Below the pieces are notes generated by a model. That model searched no databases and had not been told where the DNA came from. It worked only from the letters and a program-made list of their open reading frames with translations. A program made the translations under genes and the position numbers. 64,000 nucleotides of DNA from Lamellibrachia columna (Eukaryota > Annelida > Polychaeta > Sabellida > Siboglinidae), in contig OY759266.1 of NCBI GenBank assembly GCA_963662155.1, positions 7,228,526 to 7,292,525 on the forward strand. The letters are read 5' to 3'. This document shows positions 1-10,609 of the stretch, piece after piece (position 1 is the stretch's first letter; every line of letters starts with the position of its first letter).

Positions 1-38
1 AATTTGGTAAAACTGTGAGTAATCAGGCATACTGTGCA

Positions 39-3000
39 ATGGGAGATCGTCTGAAAGAACTCAGAGAGCGTTCTCAGAAGAGAAAGCAACTGATAGCGAT
101 CACGGTAACATGAATGGTGTTGTGACGATGGGCGATAATTCAGAACTTCCAATTCAATATGATTGCTAACTTAACGCAAGATTTACAAAACGCTTTGGCT
201 TAGCATTGCGTAAACTCTATCTATTGTTAGGTATTTATCTATGCAGTTAGGTGAAGTTGCGTTTTAATGCTGGCATCAGGATTTTGTTGGTGCAATGTAT
301 TCCTTCACCTTGCTAACATAATATTTTTTTTTACATATTTGCGGACCAGGATTTGCCATTTGGCACGTTTTGTGGATGCACAATTGTTCTGCACACATTT
401 TGTCAACATATTGAACTTAATTTAAAGTATAAAATGAGTGCCCAACAAGCAGGACCTTAGCAGGTAGTGTTATATTATCCACCAGAGGCATCACTGGTTA
501 TTTCAGGTAGCGTCTGCTGAGAGTCCAACATTCTAACCATTACAGTTATACTGTTTACACTGCAACAAAACTCCTTATATCGACTTGCAGAGTTGGGGCA
601 TATCAGATGTAACAATGATTTATACAGGCATCTGTTAATAAAAGAAAACTGTTGTATATGGTGTGCAGCTTGGTGTGTCGAGTGTGGAGGGCCTCAGTCA
701 GGTTCTCAACAGTCGAGAAGAACAACAAGAGAAGGAGGCAAAGAAGAAGGAAATCAGGTGATCATTTATACTGTAACAGCTACAGTTTTATACAGGGTTG
801 TTTGATTTAAATCATTGATTTAAATCACCCAAAAAAAATCATTGATTTATGATTTTTTATTTCGTATTTTTTAATCGCTGATTTATATGAATTTAAAACA
901 AATAATTGTTTACTAGCATTGAGATCAACAAAGTTTTGTATGTTTTTTAATACAAAAGCACAATGTGTGCACACTTGTGTAGTATTGTCACCAGATAGCC
1001 TGATAGTCAAATATTTTATGACATTTTGTATGTTTGAGCTATTCCCTTTCTGAATGCAGTGAAGCCACACAAACTTGTCTTCAAGAGGAAGTATCTGTTC
1101 AAGTCAGAAGCCCTGAGTTAAAGTCCACTTATAGCTTGTGCTAGTTGTTACCAATTCAGTATGCTGACTCAAGTGAGACAGTTTTAGTGGCAATTGTTTA
1201 ATGAAGTATCACATCAACTACTAAAATGAACTATCTTGGCATGCTGCAAATTAAATATGTCCAATGTCATCTTGTGGAAATTCAGCGATGGCTTTCATTT
1301 TTCACAAATATTTACCTGCATGACAAGAATCTCTATTCATCAATAAATTTGATGACAATTCTTTAATACTGTACTAGTTTGCAGTCTGGTTGGAGACCCA
1401 TACAGTACACAGAGCCCTGGACAGGTGCTAATCCATCCTCTCAGCAAACAATAATTAGCACTGCTACAGCCACAGACACACAGCATGCTTTCCTTTCCAA
1501 CACAGATTATGCAACTACAGGGGTGAGGCCTTGTGGACATTGCCTAGTGTCTTTATACAAGCAAAAATCAAGTACCCTCTGTTAAGACAAGTACCCAAAT
1601 AAATTTTAATAGAACATGTTTGAAAGAGTTTATAAATATGTATATACAAGATTTTTTTTAAATCAAATAAATAAAAAAAATCTGATTTAAATTTTAAAAA
1701 TCCGATTAAATTAATTTTTTTAAATCATGATTTTTTTCAACCCTGGTTTTATAGCATATCATCTAAAGTTAAAACCCATGTTTGTAGTGGTGGATTCTCC
1801 AGGGATGATAACCAGACATAACAGGGTCCATACTGGGCCTTGACAGTCTTGAGAAACCTTGAATTTGATATCTGCCTTAGCGTAGGCCCCTGTCGTCCGG
1901 ACGGAACAGCCTCAATTCAAAGTTTCCTCCAGGCAAATCCCATTAATTTAATCTACCTAGTTCAATTAAAACTGTTGGGAAGCCAAATCCTCTCACGGGA
2001 CAACTGGCTTCGTGACATGATAGATTGAACAGAGTTAACAATAAATAACACATGGACAAGAACTCACCAGAAAGATTACAAACTCCAATGACAAGTTTAA
2101 GCATTTCTTTTATAATGCAAGAGGGTTATTATTTACTAGAAAAAAGCCCAGTGAAAAAAGTTGTTTACCTAACATGGCACAGGCAGGACCAATTTCATTT
2201 CACCCTAATGGGTGGGGTTTTCTCTGTATTTTTTTTGTATAGGTGAGGGGGTTTTGTCCGCAATGGGTTATTTCTTAATGATATCACAACTGATTAATGA
2301 GGATGATCCTGACTAATGTCTAAGTTTTAGTTTCCTTTCCATTTTAGCGATCTAGCAGAACCTCCGCAGGCCAAGAGGCGATCTTCACATGAAGATGGTG
2401 ACAAGAGAAGAAATCGCAGTGATGCAAGTGGATCACGCAGGGTCAGAATTCAATCAGCTACTTTATGGTTTTATTGTTCTAACCTAGACACTTACTACTG
2501 GCCCCATTCGTTACCTCAACTTCACTTTTGTAGATTTACGCAGGGTTAGAACACAGTCAGCTACTTTATGATTTTATCTTTCCAACCTACACACACTAAC
2601 TACTGGCCCCATTCGTTACCTCACGTTTGTCAGTGTGTCGACTCTATTGAAAAGACTGAAGATTGGTTACTTACAATGTTGTGTAACTCCAGTGTGAAAA
2701 GATAGGTGATGTATAGAGAAAATGGACTTACAAACTTTATAACTTTATAACTAAAATCACAGTAATAGCAATATTGTGACTATTAATCTATCAGTCATTT
2801 TAGATCTGTTGTTGTTAGTATAGCAACTACTAATCAGGCAGTCATGCTAGATTTGTAAAACAGTTACTTTCTTTGCTAATTGTTGTACACCGGATCATGA
2901 CATTGTTGTATGTGTGTTTCAGTATTCCAAGGATCGAGAGGAAGAGGAGGAAGTGTACACAGACTCGAGTGCATTTCTTAAGGTTCATAGGTCTCCTTTC

Positions 3001-6000
3001 TTCCTTTTGCTCAATGTCACGCTGATTAGTCAGTTCGTATTAACCCTACATTCAAGCCAAATAATTCTTTTCATATTTTAAGTTCTTGTCCTTATTTAAC
3101 TCTCCAACTTTCTAAGGTTTGTAAATGTCATTATTCTTGTTTATCAAAAGCAAGTCTTAGTAATCAACATGTTGTTGCTTTGTGCAGGGAACACAGAGTG
3201 CTAACCCCCACAATGACTACTGCCAGAACTTCGTCGACACTGGTGAGAGACCACAGAACTACATTCGGGACGTAGGTGAGTCCAGCAGATACAGACACCT
3301 GCTTCTGTCATCTCATTTCTAGGAACATCAAGCTTCTAGGAATCTGAGTTTAAGACCGCACATCAACTATTTCATAATATGTCTTAATTAGTTAATTCCA
3401 TTAGATGTTTACCTATTTAGTAAATTCAAAGAAACCCATTACAGGTTCAGTTCTATTCCACTAGGTGTTGCACCAGTTAATTCTCACATTTTGTGTGAAT
3501 TCTAGCAACTGCCCAACTTTTGATCAACGCTCTTATTAAAATATATAATTGTACTACAATTAATCACCTCTGATAATGTTGTTGTTTTTTGCCAGACGAT
3601 GCCACTCCCAGGAATCTTTGGAATAGCAGGTCTAATGGGTTATTAATATGTGCAGAGTAGAATCACTTCAATAAGAACTCTAAGAAATGTCGTCTGTTTA
3701 CTCTATGTCAGTGTCTCAGCTCTGATTCTAAAGTCTGTCTTTCCTGTATCACAAGGGCTTGCAAACAGATTTGAAGAGTATCCCAAGTTGAGAGAGTTGA
3801 TCCGACTCAAAGATGAACTCATACAGCAGACAAACTCACCACCCATGTGAGTAGGCACTGGGCTGAATGGGCTGGGGGTCATTGAGTGCAGGAGGTGTCA
3901 ATAATTAGTGAATGTATCAGACAATTTAAACAGAAAACATTTACTCTAAAACTGTTTTGAGCTACAGCTGTAAGAAGATTTATTCCAGTGAAATTACATT
4001 CTCGCCATATTGTGTATTACTGCCGTGACATTGAAACAACAACGTTTTAGTTAAGAGTTAATTCAGACATTAGTGCTGTCTTGCTCTGTTGCCACATTAA
4101 CTCTGTGAAATTTTCTCCCCGTTAGAGTTCCATCGACAGGAGCCATAACGAGTTATCAGTGTAGGCTTAAGTTAAGAACTGCTTTCATGCCTGACTTGGC
4201 TTCTTGAAGATTTAGATCCTTTGTTGTAGAAGTATAAGTGGCTCCTGCGACAGCAACCAAGCCTGGTCTGAGCCGGAGTCTCCCTGACCCATAGAGAAAA
4301 CATTGTTTACAGTCTATTTATGCAATAGTAATTCTATACATTACACACAAATATAATCTGATTGTGAATTTGTTGTATGTATATGTTTACAATGTATGTA
4401 TTTAACATATATAAGAACATTACGTTGTACAGGAAATACCATTCCCTAAGATTTAATTTACCAACTTGTTTTTAATTGTGGTTAAAAGAACCCCTTTTTC
4501 GTAGTTATATGGTAAGTATGGTTAAGTGTTTGAAGGCAGTGGGTGTTTACAAGCCTGGTACCCTAGTGAAGAGCAGCACTGGACACTAAATATCCACCAG
4601 TCAACCCTCATGTGAACATTGTTGCTACAAGCACCAAGAAGTCCACTGCAGCTAACATGACACATTTCACCCTGCAGGTATCTCAAGTGCGACCCAGACA
4701 TGTTTGACATGCGTGACCTGGGCAGCAAGTTTGATGTCATCTTGATTGAACCGCCCCTTGAGGAGTACCAGCGGACAGTCGGGGCAAGCAATGACCGCTA
4801 CTGGAGCTGGGACGAGGTAGGAGCTGACATTCAGAGACCAACATATATTTAATTTGACCGTGTAATAGTTGTGCTGTTAAGGTGGCTGGGACGGCTAGCA
4901 TGTCAGTTGATTTTATCATTTTTTTCTTGGCATAACATGTTAGGATATACTGAACTAAACGTCGAAACCACAAAAAATCACCCAGCACTAACGTCATATT
5001 TCGTCAATCCATCCTTTAAAAATGCAGTCCTTTTGGAAATCCCCTTGAGTTACCGAAAAAGCGACAATGTATCCATAGTAATGTCCACATGTGCTACGAT
5101 TTTCAAACCAACTATTGATAAAATAAAATTGACCCCAGCCCTGAATGCAGATTTAACTGATTAAATACACTTTATTATTGTATTAATTATTGTATTAATT
5201 TATAAATTTTAAGTCATATCCAGATAAATAACTATTAAAATTGCTCTTTAAACAGCCCTGTGGCTTGTTCTTGTAGATTGCGAGAATTGAGATCGAGCAG
5301 ATCGCAGCACCCCGGTCTTTCATATGGATCTGGTGTGGGTCAAGTGATGGCCTCGACGCTGCCAGGAGTGTGAGTAGAATCATGTCTGTGTTATCAAGCA
5401 CAACTTCTCGGGTACTATTTGTACTTGTCATATTGTCTTTTCTTTTTGTTGTTTCCTATTCATGTTATGTTGCATCATCGGGCTATGTAGGATGGTCCAG
5501 CTGGGCTATGTTGGTTCAGTTTAGGGTGGTCCAGTATGTCTAGGATGGCCCAGTCAGACTATGTTGGTTCAGTTTAGGGTGGTCCAGTATGTCCAGGATG
5601 GCCCAGCTGGGCTAGGGTGGTCCAGTATGTCCAGGATGGCCCAGCTGGGCTATGTTGGTTCAGTTTAGGGTGGTCCAGTATGTCCAGGATGGCCCAGCTG
5701 GGCTATGTTGGTTCAGTTTAGGGTGGTCCAGGATGGACCAGCTGGGCTATGTTGGTTCAGTTGAGGGTGGTCCAGTATGTCTAGGGTGGCCCAGCTGGGC
5801 TATGTTGGTTCAGTTTAGGGTGGCCCAGCTGGGCTATGTTAATTCAGTTTAGGGTGGTCCAGTATGTCTAGGATGGCCCAGCTGGGCTATGTTGGTTCAG
5901 TTTAGGGTGGTCCAGTATGTCTAGGATGTCCCAGCTGGGCTATGTTGGTTCAGTTTAGGGTGGTCCAGTATGTCCAGGATGGACCAGCTGGGCTATGTTG

Positions 6001-8787
6001 GTTCAGTTGAGGGTGGTCCAGTATGTCTAGGGTGGCCCAGCTGGGCTATGTTGGTTCAGTTTAGGGTGGCCCAGCTGGGCTATGTTAATTCAGTTTAGGG
6101 TGGTCCAGTATGTCTAGGATGGCCCAGCTGGGCTATGTTGGTTCAGTTTAGGGTGGCCCAGCTGGGCTATGTTAATTCAGTTTAGGGTGGTCCAGTATGT
6201 CTAGGATGGCCCAGCTGGGCTATGTTGGTTCAGTTTAGGGTGGTCCAGTATGTCTAGGATGTCCCAGCTGGGCTATGTTGGTTCAGTTTAGGGTGGTCCA
6301 GTATGTCTAGGATGGCCCAGCTGGGCTATGTTGGTTCAGTTTAGGGTGGTCCAGTATGTCTAGGATGTCCCAGCTGGGCTATGTTGGTTCAGTTTAGGGT
6401 GGTCCAGTATGTCTAGGATGGCCCAGCTGGGCTATGTTGGTTCAGTTTAGGGTGGTCCAGTATGTCTAGGATGGCCCAGCTGGGCTATGTTGGTTCAGTT
6501 TAGGGTGGTCCAGTATGTCCAGGATGGACCAGCTGGGCTATGTTGGTTCAGTTTAGGGTGGTCCAGTATGTCCAGGATGGACCAGCTGGGCTATGTTGGT
6601 TCAGTTTAGGGTGGTCCAGTATGTCCAGGATGGACCAGCTGGGCTATGTTGGTTCAGTTTAGGGTGGTCCAGTATGTTTAGGGTGGCCCAGTTGGGCTAT
6701 GTTGGTTCAGTTTAGGGTAGTCTGGTCAGTCTATGGTGGCCAAGTTGTGCTATGTTGGTACAGTTTATGGTAGCCCAGTCAGGCTATGTTGGTTCAGTTT
6801 AGGGTAGTCTAGTCAGTCTATGGTGGCCCAGTTTATGGTGGTACAGTCAATCTAAGGTAGCCCAGTTGGGCTATGTTGGTTCAGTTTAGGGTGGTCCAAT
6901 CAGTCTGGTGGCCCAGTTGGGCTATGTTGGTTCAGTTTAGAATAGTCTAGGGTGGCCCAGTCTGGCTATGTTGGTTCAGTGGAGTGGCCCAGTAGGACAA
7001 TGTTGGTTCAGTCTAGTGTGGCCAAATCGGGCAATGTTGATTCAGTCTATGGTGGCCCAGTTGGGCTATGTTGGTTCTGTTTAGGATGGCCCAGGAGGGG
7101 TATGTTAGTTCAGTCTAGGGTGGCTCAGTTGGGCTATGTTGGTTCAGTTTAGGGTGGCCCAGTCGGGCATTGTTGGTTCAGTCTAGAGTGGCCCAGTCGG
7201 GCTATGGTGGCCCAGTTGGTCCTGGATGTTTACAAAAGACAAGCGTGTTGCCTACAGCAACTGTAGTTTCTTTATTTTGTATATACATATCATATTACAA
7301 ACAGTAAGTTGGTCGGCTGTTCTTTTTATGTGAGATTTTTGTTGATGTCATCAATGGTGTTAGTTCAGAAACCACGGGGGCGTTGCACCCACCTTCCAGT
7401 GCATTTTAATAATTTGTTTGCAGTAAATTTACTTAAATTAAACTTTCTGCTGCCTTCATCAGGCTAGCTACTTCTAGATGAAGGAATCTGAAAATTGCCA
7501 AATTATCACAACAAAAACAAAAGTAAACTGACTGTTAAAAATCATCAAAATATTGGATTGCAATCACATGTGTTATGAACTCTTCAAAACTATTAAATGG
7601 CATAAATCCCATCCTAGGAATCACTTTGAAGTTGTTTGTCATTTATAAATGAATAACAAGTTGTTAGCAGTGGCCTTGGACATAGACTGTCAAGTCACAT
7701 CTGATTGCAGTGTCTCAAGAAATGGGGGTTCCGCAGGTGTGAAGATATCTGCTGGATCAAAACTAACATTCAGGATCCAAGTCACAACAAGAATCTGGAA
7801 TCACGCTCCATCTTCCAGAGAACAAAGGTACAAACATTTTATTCTTTCGACAAGCAAATAATCTTTGTCATTTCATAAGACTGGCAGTTTTGGTTTAGTA
7901 AGATTTTGTTGTTTCTTCATTCAGTTGTATCCTCTTGCGAGGTGGTTAGCAGAATTACCTGAGCCGCGTCATGGACGCTTCTGCTGTGACTCATGAGAGA
8001 TGAGTCCACAGCAGGTTACACATTTACCCCATGTGGGATTTTTTACTTCCCCTACCATGAAAATAGTTGTACATTCACTTTATTCCTAGTATAGACAATA
8101 TTTACAAAAAACCATGGTTGTGAAATGTCAAAAAGTATAGTGCTAATGTGCATGTGTCACGAATATCATCGTTTGAAGTGACTGTTTCTAGTGCTGACTC
8201 GCTGTTTCCAGGAGCACTGCCTGATGGGAATCCGTGGCACAGTTCGTCGGAGCACTGACGGTGATTTTATCCACGCCAACGTAGACATCGACCTGATCAT
8301 TGACGAGGAGAAGCCATACGGCAGTGACGAGAAGCCTGTCGAGATATTCCACCTCATTGAGCACTTCTGTCTCGGTCGACGTCGCCTGCACATCTTTGGC
8401 CGCGACACAAACATCCGGCCGGGCTGGCTGACCATCGGGCCTAGTTTGACTACAAGCAATTTTGACCCGGCTACCTATGCAAGCTACTTCAAGGAACCGA
8501 ATAGTACATTGACTGGATGCACTGAAGATGTTGAAAGGCTGCGTCCGAAGTCACCCCCACCCAAAATAAAAGGGCAGGGTGGGGGTGGACAGAGGGGTGG
8601 GTCGCGTGGGGGTGGACAGCGAGGAGGGCCTCCCCAGATGGGTGGGCCTGGAATGAGGGGTGGGATGAACGCAATGGGGGGTCAGCAAATGAGGGGTGGA
8701 GGTGCCGGGGGGTGGGGTGGCAGGGGAGGACAAAGGGGTGGGTATGGAGGGTGGAGGGGAGGACAACGAGGCGGTCAACAAAGGTGA
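39..8787 (+). CDS. METTL14: METTL14, N6-adenosine methyltransferase non-catalytic subunit (10 exons, complete)
   Basis: Nuclear RNA-binding partner of METTL3 in the mRNA m6A writer; METTL14 folds like a methyltransferase but does not catalyse. Exons: 39-104, 669-757, 2348-2441, 2923-2982, 3188-3275, 3756-3846, 4678-4816, 5277-5369, 7711-7827, 8212-8787. The sum is 1413 nt, 470 aa; the human protein is 456 aa. The start is the first ATG, giving [20 protein letters not shown], which matches the conserved charged N-terminal helix. Residues 187-190 read EPPL, the METTL14 form of the catalytic DPPW of METTL3. Exon 9 encodes [19 protein letters not shown] and exon 10 encodes [12 protein letters not shown] and [14 protein letters not shown], family hallmarks. 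Residues from about 398 are a Gly/Arg-rich RGG tail. All ten junctions keep phase. Exon 9 has no long ORF in its own frame and is easily missed. Introns 1 (105-668) and 5 (3276-3755) show nothing recognisable; introns 2, 3, 7 and 8 carry the repeats listed separately. Confidence 0.97.
793..1745. mobile_element. hAT-like non-autonomous DNA transposon, copy 1 (METTL14 intron 2)
   Basis: The element begins CAGGGTTG and ends CAACCCTG, and is flanked by an identical 8-bp direct repeat GTTTTATA at 785-792 and 1746-1753. An 8-bp target duplication with CAGGG ends is typical of the hAT superfamily. The ends are AT-rich (runs of GATTTAAAT). The interior has no transposase ORF and shares long blocks with the copy at 11346-11881, for example the stretch around 895-970. 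It is 953 bp long, larger than the second copy because of extra internal sequence. Confidence 0.85.
2431..2635 (+). repeat. Tandem duplication of METTL14 exon 3 edge and donor region
   Basis: Two diverged copies of about 101 bp start at 2431 and 2533. Both contain CAGCTACTTTATG and GGCCCCATTCGTTACCTCA. The first copy includes the last bases of exon 3 and its splice donor at 2442; the second carries a degraded equivalent (CGCAGGGTTAG). Confidence 0.7.
4877..5060 (+). repeat. Partial copy of the TTAA-flanked MITE family (METTL14 intron 7)
   Basis: It begins TTAAGGTGGCTGGGACGGCT and matches the left end of the 25824-26938 element over roughly 180 bp, including CAATCCATCCTTTAAAAA and CAGTCCTTTTGGAAATC. 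I could not find a clear matching right end. The short ORF across it is fortuitous. Confidence 0.6.
5480..7225 (+). repeat. 53-bp minisatellite with 34-bp variant unit (METTL14 intron 8)
   Basis: A 1.7-kb array of a 53-bp unit containing GGCTATGTTGGTTCAGTTTA followed by GGGTGGTCCAGTATGTCTAG. A shorter 34-bp form lacks the middle 19 bp. A block of alternating long and short units at about 5754-5890 recurs at about 5999-6130, a higher-order repeat. Units become degenerate after about 6700. It sits between exon 8 (ends 5369) and exon 9 (starts 7711). Open frames through it (e.g. 5652-5852, 6952-7152) are repeat artefacts. Confidence 0.95.
7940..8060. repeat. SINE-like fragment (METTL14 intron 9)
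   Basis: Contains CAGGTTACACATTTACCCCATG, which resembles CAGGTTACACAATTACCCCATG in the SINE at 24560-24810. No tRNA-like head remains. Confidence 0.4.
8561..8784 (+). other. METTL14: METTL14 RGG-rich C-terminal tail, G-rich coding strand
   Basis: The last roughly 75 codons encode a low-complexity tail of Gly, Arg and Gln with repeated RGG and GGQRGG units and a short Met-containing stretch ([15 protein letters not shown]). The METTL14 RGG tail is known to bind RNA and help substrate recognition. The coding strand is dense in GGGG runs, so the transcript could form G-quadruplexes here. The opposite strand gives long C-rich open frames that are not genes. Confidence 0.85.
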
Positions 8788-10609
8788 TTGCTACTCACAA
8801 CTGACTGTGTATGAAACGATAAATCTGCGAATAGACAGTTTCATGTTTGTAGATGGGAAAATTCCTATGGCTTTCAGTAATTTTATACGATTTAAAAACA
8901 TAATATTGTGATAATGTATGCACTCCAGGAATTTTCATACATTAAATGTCACAATTGAAGATATTGTTTCTTGCAATAATTGAGTCAAGAACCAAAATTT
9001 ATGTTGTGTATCTTTCATCGAACAAAGGAAATTTTGAAGCAAACTCCTTTTATGTTCGTATTTTTTTTCTCTAAGGGATAATGCAAATCTTCAATCATTA
9101 ATATACAATAACTCTAAAAGTATTTCACTCATGGGTAACATGGATAAATTACAAATCCAACATGTGCCAAATTTCATCAAATCTAAGCCTGAGGGGGTCA
9201 AGAATATTGCTGGTTGATTTCATATGAAATAGTAATTTTACACTTTCTATTTATGGTAATGTACCCCACCAAAATAATTATCATTGATATTTGAATGTAA
9301 TATAACCAATTTTAAATTTGTAAACAAGTTGACACATCTTAACCATGACATTTTATTTAACACAGTTATGTGTATGTGCCTCAATGAAAACAGTTTTAAC
9401 TTATAGAATAAATGTTGAAGCATTAGTTCATTGACGTCTTATGTGAAGTATGTTGTCTGTGACATAGACAAGGCATTGATCGGGTGCTTATCACTGTCAG
9501 TAAAATATTTTGCTTTATAAATTAATGCCAGGGTTGTTTTGCATCTGTTTGTGAACTGCAACATATTATCTAAATCAAGGTAGACCAAATGGGGTATTCC
9601 TTGTAAACGGTGCCCCACCATAAAGGCACATCCAAAAAGACACAACCTAAATGGCACCAAAAAAAATGGCACATACTATAATGGCACATATATAAAATTT
9701 GCAGGAATATCGTAATTTTATATGCACTAGACAAACCAAAGCACGCCACGCATTGATAGCTGTTTATTCACTATCTATTGGTCATTGAACTTGGATGGCC
9801 TCATTACTCCGACTGTTGAAACCCAAGTTGTTCATCGTATGAACAACTTGGAAATTCTTCGAATACGCTATTAAAGCAAAATCACCCTAGCTGCTTAGAT
9901 TTGGTGTGTATGCCTACATTTGTGTTTTTATTGCCCGGCTGATTGTGATGCCAGTTGAAAATGGGGATGAATAAAGTAAAAGAGAATACGTGATCATATT
10001 ATGTATTACATGTGGGCGACTTCAAAAGTTAAATTCTGGTCTCACTAATTTCAACATGACAATATTCCTTACCAGCTTCTAAGTACTGTGCACTATTAAG
10101 TACTGTGAGCTATTTTCATTGTAAATTATTCAAATATATGATGCTTGTGTGTTATCATGTCTACAGAAAATACTGGATGATAAATCGACATTGCTGCTAT
10201 TATATGCAACATTTCCTAATTACAACATCCAGACATTTTCTAACAGTGGTTTAACCACAACAGACAAAACATGCACAGGGCATACCACATTGTCGTCTCT
10301 GAACCCAGAATGGGACATTTTATTTACCATCCTACAAGAAAACTGTTCCAATCAACCTATCAGCAAAAATGAGCCATATCATTACAAAGAAATGTCCCTT
10401 AAATACATCCACGCGACCACCATTATCATGGACGGCAGCTGGTGCCTGAGTGTCTGATGCATGTCACCAACGAAGTCCATGCTATTTTAATCTTTGGAGA
10501 AGGAACAGCTAGTTCCCTGGCAACTGTCCTGAACTCTTCAGCCAGATATACACTCCTTGTATTATCTGCTAACACTGTATCCCGTGTAAATGTGTCGTGT
10601 TGGTGAAGT
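8788..10609. other. Tail-to-tail intergenic region METTL14 / UQCRC2
   Basis: Holds the 3' UTRs of both genes. Candidate METTL14 poly(A) signals on + are ATTAAA at 8941-8946 and AATAAA at 9407-9412. Candidate UQCRC2 signals on - (read TTTATT on +) are at 10318-10323 and 9927-9932. An ORF of 102 codons at 10149-10457 (+) has no recognisable similarity and lies antisense to the likely UQCRC2 3' UTR. No other gene seen. Confidence 0.6.
10318..10323 (-). promoter_or_regulatory. Candidate UQCRC2 poly(A) signal AATAAA
   Basis: AATAAA on the - strand about 290 nt past the UQCRC2 stop codon. It is the nearest canonical hexamer I found downstream of the stop. Confidence 0.4.

Noticed and set aside
7649..7861. 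70-codon ORF on + in METTL14 intron 8
   Set aside because: It overlaps exon 9 in the wrong frame; the correct frame gives the conserved [10 protein letters not shown] stretch at 7711-7827.
8489..8781. Open frames on - opposite the METTL14 tail
   Set aside because: Antisense shadow of the Gly-rich coding sequence.
10149..10457. 102-codon ORF on +
   Set aside because: No recognisable domain, lies in AT-rich 3' flanking sequence antisense to the UQCRC2 3' UTR; kept only as a remark.
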